From: Ignavibacteria bacterium
Lineage (GTDB): Bacteria; Bacteroidota; Ignavibacteria; Ignavibacteriales; Ignavibacteriaceae
Length of the DNA stretch: 39,051 bases
Reading direction: 5' to 3'
NCBI GenBank assembly: GCA_030693705.1
Contig: JAUYAB010000060.1
Coordinates: forward strand, 1 to 39,051
The translations under genes and the position numbers were made by a program. Shown piece after piece: positions 34,817 to 39,051 of the stretch (its first letter is position 1; the number at the start of each line of letters is the position of its first letter). Below the pieces are notes generated by a model, which was given only the letters and a program-made list of their open reading frames with translations, was not told the DNA's origin and did no database searches.

Positions 34817-35530
34817 ATGAATATTATTAATATTGAACATATTGCCAAAGTCTACAAGGTCGGGTCTGAAGAAGTTCATGCACTGCGCGATGTTACATTG
34901 AGAATAGATAAGAACGAGTATGTCGCTATTATGGGTCCTTCCGGTTCGGGTAAATCTACGTTGATGAATATGCTCGGCTGTTTGGATACTCCTTCTTCGG
35001 GGAAGTATGAATTTACGGGAAATAACGTAAGTCAAATGTCCGACAATGACCTGGCGAAAATCAGAAATAAAGAGATCGGATTTGTTTTTCAAACATTTAA
35101 TCTGCTTCCTCGTTCTGATGCTCTGCATAATGTGGAACTTCCGTTGATCTATGCCGGTCTGCATTCAGCAGAAAGAAAAGAGAGAGCAAGAGAAGCGCTT
35201 GAAAGTGTTGGACTTGGAGACAGAATCCATCACAAACCAAACGAACTTTCCGGCGGGCAGCGGCAAAGAGTGGCTGTGGCGCGCGCATTGGTAACAAGAC
35301 CTTCAATTATTTTAGCAGATGAACCTACGGGTAATTTGGACTCTAAGACCGGCGAAGAGATTATGCTTCTCTTTAATCAAATCTATGAAGCCGGTAATAC
35401 GATCATTCTTGTTACGCACGAAGAATATATTGCCGAACATGCTGCGCGAATAATAAGACTAAAAGACGGACTGATTGAATCTGATAACATGGTTGAACAA
35501 AGATATATCCCTAAGGTTAAAGCAAATTAG
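34817..35530 (+). CDS. ABC transporter ATPase, MacB/LolD type
   Basis: A 237-residue nucleotide-binding subunit. Walker A is GPSGSGKST (40-48), the Q-loop lies in FVFQTFNLL (89-97), the signature is LSGGQRQ (144-150), Walker B is IILADEP (164-170) with catalytic E169, the D-loop is NLDS, and the H-loop His is H201. The sequence is of the LolD/MacB class, which powers mechanotransmission permeases rather than classical channels. In MacB the ATPase is fused to the permease. Here it is a separate protein and should drive the two permeases downstream, probably as a dimer under a permease heterodimer or two homodimers. The permease gene is 499 bases away because of a repeat-filled gap. Confidence 0.95.
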   Translation: MNIINIEHIAKVYKVGSEEVHALRDVTLRIDKNEYVAIMGPSGSGKSTLMNMLGCLDTPSSGKYEFTGNNVSQMSDNDLAKIRNKEIGFVFQTFNLLPRSDALHNVELPLIYAGLHSAERKERAREALESVGLGDRIHHKPNELSGGQRQRVAVARALVTRPSIILADEPTGNLDSKTGEEIMLLFNQIYEAGNTIILVTHEEYIAEHAARIIRLKDGLIESDNMVEQRYIPKVKAN

Positions 35531-35771
35531 ATAGTTAGCAAAAATATTCTACTCAGAATGGCGAGAATATTTATTTAGTTTTCAACAAACAAGTGATGTA
35601 GGGAGCGGTCGAGACCGCTCCTCTATAACAAAATAATTAAAACTAAAACACGGAACGCTCGCGAGCGTTCCCTACAACTGAAAATCAATTTGGTTCTGGC
35701 TTCGCCAGGTTATGAATTGAGCATTAGGATAGTTAGTAAAAATGTTCATCGCAAGAAGGCAAGAATATTTT
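35530..35771 (+). repeat. Imperfect direct repeat pair in the ATPase-permease gap
   Basis: A 44-base word starting GATAGTTAG and ending GAATATTT occurs at 35530-35573 and again at 35728-35771, matching at about 34 of 44 bases. A second word (TTTGGTTC, then CCAGGTTAT) is repeated at 35689-35718 and 35882-35910, its first copy holding the hairpin CTGGC-TTC-GCCAG. The gap also holds a TATCGAAC/TTCGATA inverted pair (about 35787-35827) and TTCCGC-TTTA-GCGGAA (35941-35956). No reading frame is supported between 35531 and 36029. Confidence 0.6.
35597..35676. repeat. REP-like pair of inverted hairpins (TGTAGGGA type)
   Basis: The first hairpin is GGAGCGGTC-GA-GACCGCTCC (35602-35621), preceded by TGTAG. 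The second is GGAACGCTC-GC-GAGCGTTCC (35652-35671), followed by CTACA. The second is thus the first in reverse orientation, with different stem bases that remain fully paired. A transcript would fold each hairpin, or the two into one larger structure. The layout equals a BIME (two REPs head to head). Confidence 0.8.
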
Positions 35772-36029
35772 ATCGAAATTAAATATCGAACAGGGAATAA
35801 CGAATGATGAAGTTTTACATTTCGATATTCTACATTCCCCGTCTGAGCCGGGCAAGCTTGTTCATTATTCATTATTATTTTTTTGGTTCCGGTTTACCAG
35901 GTTATAAATTAGGAATGAGTGTTAATTCCGTTATAGGATATTCCGCTTTAGCGGAATTTAGTTGAACAGCACAATCCATTTATAGTTATGCGGGTTGTGT
36001 AAAGTGTAAAAATAAAACAAGATTGAATT

Positions 36030-37265
36030 ATGGAAACGATTCTATTAGAAATAAAAGAAGCAATGTTTATAGCGCTTAGAGCTATACAGGCTAATAAAAT
36101 ACGCTCGATCTTAACTATGCTCGGTATTGTAATAGGAGTTGCCTCCGTGGTATTGATGACTACCGCAATTAAAGGGATCGACAACTCTTTTCAGAAAGGG
36201 ATGAGCGCTCTCGGTTCCGATGTGTTATATGTTGATAAATGGGCGTGGTTCACCAACACCGATTGGTGGAAAATGCGTAACCGCAGAAACATGACGATGG
36301 AAGATTATAACAAGTTTAAAGACCTGGTTAAACTTCCGGCTGCAACTGCGCCAACTACAACTACCCGGCAAGTGGTAAAATATCAAAACAAGAAAACCGA
36401 TAACATTTTTATCAATGGATCAAATGCTGATTATGTAAAGACAACAAATTTCACCTTTGCACAAGGAAGATTTTATTCCGAAATAGAAAGTAACGGCTCG
36501 CGCTATGTTGCGGTTCTGGGAAGTGAAATCGCTAAAAGTCTTTTCCCGGTAGGCGATGCGTTGGATAAATCAATTAAGGTAGGCGGGCAGAACTTTAAAG
36601 TAGTTGGGGTATTGGATGAGCAGGGAAGTTTTATCCTTGGTAGTTTTAATCCCGATAGACAGGTGTTTATTCCCATCGGAACAATTTTTAAGAATTTCAT
36701 GTCCCAGTCATTCGGTTCAATAACCTTTAATGTAAAAGCTCCAAGCCCCACAATGGTTGAAGATACGAAAGACGAAGTTGAAAGCGTTATGCGCAAAGTG
36801 CGCGGATTAAGTTATGATGAGCCGAACGATTTCTCGATAAATCAGCAAGAAAGTTTAAAAGCTAACATCGACAGCATCGTCGGCGTTATTCAAATTGCCG
36901 GACTTTTTATAACAGGACTATCACTCTTTGTAGGCGCTATCGGCATTATGAATATTATGTTCGTTTCAGTAAAAGAACGGACAAAGGAAATCGGCGTGCG
37001 TAAAGCTATCGGCGCTAAAAGAAGAACTATTCTCGGGCAGTTCATTCTTGAGTCTTCATTCATTTGTTTAATCGGGGGTTTAATCGGGTTGTTGGTAGCG
37101 GTGTTGCTAAGTATGGCGGTAAACCAGGTGCTTCCTACTTCTATTCAATATGATTCAGTCCTCCTGGCAGTTTCAATTTCTTTAATTACCGGTGTTGTTG
37201 CCGGGTTTGCCCCGGCATATACTGCCGCAAAGATGGACCCGGTAGATGCATTGAGGTATGAGTAA
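36030..37265 (+). CDS. MacB/FtsX-type ABC transporter permease (first copy)
   Basis: A 411-residue permease of the MacB type. One N-terminal helix (about 26-48; RSILTMLGIVIGVASVVLMT) is followed by a large periplasmic domain (MacB-PCD, about 50-280) and three helices in the FtsX domain (about 290-405). The latter includes ITGLSLFVGAIGIMNIMFVS, then VKERTKEIGVRKAIGAKRR and a final FAPAYTAAKMDPVDALRYE. These are standard landmarks. It would be driven by the ATPase upstream and pass substrate to the adaptor and channel. The ATG at 36030 has a weak ribosome binding site. A second in-frame ATG at 36063 is possible. It is similar in layout to the next permease but clearly a different protein. Confidence 0.94.
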   Translation: METILLEIKEAMFIALRAIQANKIRSILTMLGIVIGVASVVLMTTAIKGIDNSFQKGMSALGSDVLYVDKWAWFTNTDWWKMRNRRNMTMEDYNKFKDLVKLPAATAPTTTTRQVVKYQNKKTDNIFINGSNADYVKTTNFTFAQGRFYSEIESNGSRYVAVLGSEIAKSLFPVGDALDKSIKVGGQNFKVVGVLDEQGSFILGSFNPDRQVFIPIGTIFKNFMSQSFGSITFNVKAPSPTMVEDTKDEVESVMRKVRGLSYDEPNDFSINQQESLKANIDSIVGVIQIAGLFITGLSLFVGAIGIMNIMFVSVKERTKEIGVRKAIGAKRRTILGQFILESSFICLIGGLIGLLVAVLLSMAVNQVLPTSIQYDSVLLAVSISLITGVVAGFAPAYTAAKMDPVDALRYE

Positions 37266-37294
37266 GTGATCTTACGCTGTTGTTAAGAGAAAAA

Positions 37295-37415
37295 ATTCTT
37301 AATCGTTTTCTTAATCTTACTCTTAATCTTTTTCTTACTCAACGGTTTCATTATAAAAACGAGCGTGATTATGATTAAGATTAAGATTATGATTATGATT
37401 ATGCTTAAGACGATT
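37295..37415. repeat. Inverted repeat of CTTAATC/GATTAAG-type words, copy 3
   Basis: The left arm (37295-37340) is a run of TTCTTAATC, TTCTTAATCTTACTC and TTAATCTTTTTCTTACTC words. The right arm (37371-37415) is a run of GATTATGATTAAGATTAAG and ATTATGATTATG words ending CTTAAGACG. The arms could fold into a long AU-rich hairpin. It fills the 184-base gap between the two permease genes, where it could influence the level of the second permease. Confidence 0.65.
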
Positions 37416-37449
37416 TTACATCAGTAACTTTATAAAGTAAGTAAGTAAT

Positions 37450-38682
37450 ATGAAAACATCTGAAATATTTATAATGTCCTTTCAATCCCTGCGCACAAAT
37501 AAACTGCGCACATTTTTAACTGTGCTCGGTGTAGTGGTCGGCATCTTTTCAATTATCGTTATAATGACGATCATTACCATGCTGCAAAACAGCATCGAAA
37601 GCGGTTTGGCTTCGCTTGCTAAAAATACTTTTCAGATACAAAAATATCCGGCTATCATGACCGGTGGTCCCGGTTCACGCGATAAATACAGAAACAGAAA
37701 AGACCTTACGCTTGACGAGTTCGACCAATTTAAAGAAAAGATGACCGAAGCCAAGTTTGTTGGCGCTGAACAATGGCAATTCGGTATTGTTGTGCAATAT
37801 GGAAACACAAAGACCAATCCGAACATTCAGGTAGCCGGAATGACCGAAGAGGCGTTAGAGACAAATGAGATGATCGCTGAATACGGAAGACCGATAAATA
37901 AAACCGATGTGCAGTACACGAACAATGTTTGTCTGCTGGGCAAAGATATTGTAGATAAATTGTTCCTTAATATTGATCCCGTTGGACAGATTGTGCGTGT
38001 TGCGGGAAGACCGTTAACCGTTATCGGAACCCTTGAACCTAAACAAGCATTGTTCGGGCAGAGCCAGGATAGCTATGTAATAATTCCTATTTCCACTTTC
38101 CAGGCGATGTACGGAAAAAGAAGCCGCAGCGTTAATATTACCGTGATGTCAAAAAGTCAAGAAGATTATAACCGCATTATTGAATCTTCAATCGGCTATA
38201 TGCGAACAATCAGAAACGTTAAACCGGGCGAAGATAATAACTTTGATATTTTTAGTAACGAATCGTTGATGGGGCAGATAAACAATATTAATGAGCCGAT
38301 CAAGCTCGGCGCGCTCGTAGTTTCATTAATTGCTTTGCTTGCCGCCGGTGTAGGTATTATGAATATTATGCTTGTTTCCGTTACGGAGAGAACGCGTGAG
38401 ATAGGAATTCGTAAAGCTATTGGAGCGCGGAAAAGTTATATCCTTATACAATTTCTAACCGAAGCGGTAATCCTCTCTATCTTTGGTGGATTAGTAGGGA
38501 TCATTATCGGTGTTGCACTTGGTAATTTTGCCGGAAGCTTTCTTAATGCCCAGATGGCAATTCCCGTTGACTGGGTTATGATAGGAATTGCATTATGTGT
38601 ATTTGTTGGAGTAGCGTTCGGAACATATCCCGCTTACAAAGCAGCTAACCTTGATCCGATAGAAGCGCTAAGGCACGAATAA
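37450..38682 (+). CDS. MacB/FtsX-type ABC transporter permease (second copy)
   Basis: A 410-residue permease with the same plan as its neighbour: an N-terminal helix (RTFLTVLGVVVGIFSIIVIM, about 20-42), a periplasmic domain and three C-terminal helices. LGALVVSLIALLAAGVGIMN precedes LVSVTERTREIGIRKAIGAR, and the end is YPAYKAANLDPIEALRHE. The conserved ERTxEIGxRKAIGA loop, which contacts the ATPase, is intact in both copies, so each should be able to couple to it. The two proteins are paralogues that probably form a heterodimer, as in other split MacB-like systems. That is inference. A REP-like pair and a tandem repeat follow the gene. Confidence 0.94.
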   Translation: MKTSEIFIMSFQSLRTNKLRTFLTVLGVVVGIFSIIVIMTIITMLQNSIESGLASLAKNTFQIQKYPAIMTGGPGSRDKYRNRKDLTLDEFDQFKEKMTEAKFVGAEQWQFGIVVQYGNTKTNPNIQVAGMTEEALETNEMIAEYGRPINKTDVQYTNNVCLLGKDIVDKLFLNIDPVGQIVRVAGRPLTVIGTLEPKQALFGQSQDSYVIIPISTFQAMYGKRSRSVNITVMSKSQEDYNRIIESSIGYMRTIRNVKPGEDNNFDIFSNESLMGQINNINEPIKLGALVVSLIALLAAGVGIMNIMLVSVTERTREIGIRKAIGARKSYILIQFLTEAVILSIFGGLVGIIIGVALGNFAGSFLNAQMAIPVDWVMIGIALCVFVGVAFGTYPAYKAANLDPIEALRHE

Positions 38683-38736
38683 TCATCGGTCAGTAGACAT
38701 GAGTCATTGGTAGTCAAATCTCCATTGTTTATTCAT

Positions 38737-38830
38737 GTAGGTCGAAACTCCGTTTCGACCCACCCCGCGCACCAATTCCGAAGATAACGATACTAAACCA
38801 TTACATGGTCGATTCGGAGAATCGACCTAC
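38737..38830. repeat. REP-like pair of inverted hairpins (GTAGGTCGA type)
   Basis: GTA then GGTCGAAAC-TCC-GTTTCGACC (38740-38760), and further on GGTCGATTC-GGA-GAATCGACC (38807-38827) then TAC. Read in opposite orientation the second copy is GTAGGTCGA-TTC-TCC-GAA-TCGACC, so loop and outer bases are conserved while three paired positions changed on both arms. The 46 bases between them show nothing recognisable. This is the same architecture as 35597-35676 with an unrelated sequence. Confidence 0.8.
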
Positions 38831-38894
38831 TGATTGAAAATATGCTGAAAAGAAGTAGTTAACCCTCTCTGCTAAAACCGGTACCTAAACAAAA

Positions 38895-39051
38895 ACTTGT
38901 TTTGTGGCATTGCACTTAGATGCAGACCTATCCGAAACTTGTTTTATGGCATTGCACCTGGATGCAGCCCTATCCGAAGCTTGTTGGATGGCACTGCACA
39001 AAGAAACAATGCTGCCTGAAGCTTGTTGGATGGCACTGCACAAAGAAACAA
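38895..39051. repeat. 42-bp tandem repeat, at least 3.7 units, cut by the window end
   Basis: Units begin at 38895, 38937, 38979 and 39021 with an exact 42-base period. The shared core is CTTGTT, then ATGGCA or GTGGCA, then TGCAC. The last two units are identical over their visible 31 bases (GCTTGTTGGATGGCACTGCA, then CAAAGAAACAA), while the first two are more diverged. From an ATG at 38920 one frame is open to the window end and would encode a 14-residue repeat (KLVGWHCTKKQ-like), but no ribosome binding site or gene context supports translation. There are no spacers, so it is not a CRISPR array. Confidence 0.8.

Noticed and set aside
38895-39051. Possible CRISPR array at the right edge
   Set aside because: Repeats are directly adjacent with an exact 42-base period and no unique spacers; no cas gene is present.

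Overview
The window looks like a chromosomal segment from a member of the Ignavibacteria (Chlorobi/Bacteroidota relatives). Four large secreted proteins end in the same C-terminal module, built around NYPNPFNP and closing on a Lys, which is the type A sorting domain of the type IX secretion system (T9SS). A PorV/PorQ-like outer-membrane protein and a carboxypeptidase-regulatory-domain TonB receptor sit among them. The DNA is AT-rich, and many genes have clear AGGAG/GGAG ribosome binding sites. No rRNA, tRNA, CRISPR array, integrase or phage gene was seen. The lineage is an inference from these protein families, not a database result.

Layout. (1) 1-5.2 kb, + strand: the tail of a YCF48/BNR-repeat protein, murA (cell-wall precursor synthesis), a seven-helix membrane protein with an extracytoplasmic HELAH metallopeptidase-like domain, and a CCA-adding-enzyme/poly(A)-polymerase family protein with an HD domain. 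(2) 5.2-6.0 kb: a RHH-antitoxin/MazF-toxin pair followed by a second, diverged copy of the last 20 or so codons of the nucleotidyltransferase gene, so the pair is bracketed by direct repeats. (3) 6.0-13.7 kb, all on the - strand: an accessory stretch with an AraC regulator, an NTF2-like secreted protein, a DUF362 protein, an aldo/keto reductase, an Asp/Glu racemase, a lipoprotein, an orphan cytosolic protein, HemG and a DUF4405 membrane protein. From 10.6 to 14.2 kb the gaps carry four copies of one interspersed repeat. (4) 14.4-31.8 kb, + strand: the surface block. It has an FG-GAP T9SS cargo protein, then a TonB receptor / 1185-residue secreted protein / PorV-like cluster, then a lipoprotein translationally coupled to an NlpC/P60-type T9SS cargo, then two more T9SS cargo proteins behind a near-consensus sigma-70-type promoter and closed by a strong terminator hairpin. 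(5) 32.1-38.7 kb, + strand: a complete tripartite ABC exporter of the MacAB-TolC type, in which the ATPase is a separate protein and there are two different MacB/FtsX permeases. (6) 38.7 kb to the end: a REP-like hairpin pair and a 42-bp tandem repeat running off the window.

How the genes may work together: the T9SS cargo, the PorV-like protein and the TonB receptor all point to a cell-surface programme (secretion, surface attachment, nutrient capture). The exporter pumps a substrate across the whole envelope. The - strand block looks like individually acquired metabolic or stress genes.

No wholly new system can be claimed from sequence reading alone. The most promising leads are the toxin-antitoxin cassette flanked by duplicated gene ends, the TonB / giant secreted protein / PorV-like cluster without a SusD partner, the membrane-anchored metallopeptidase next to murA, and several REP-like element families whose stem arms differ between copies yet stay paired.
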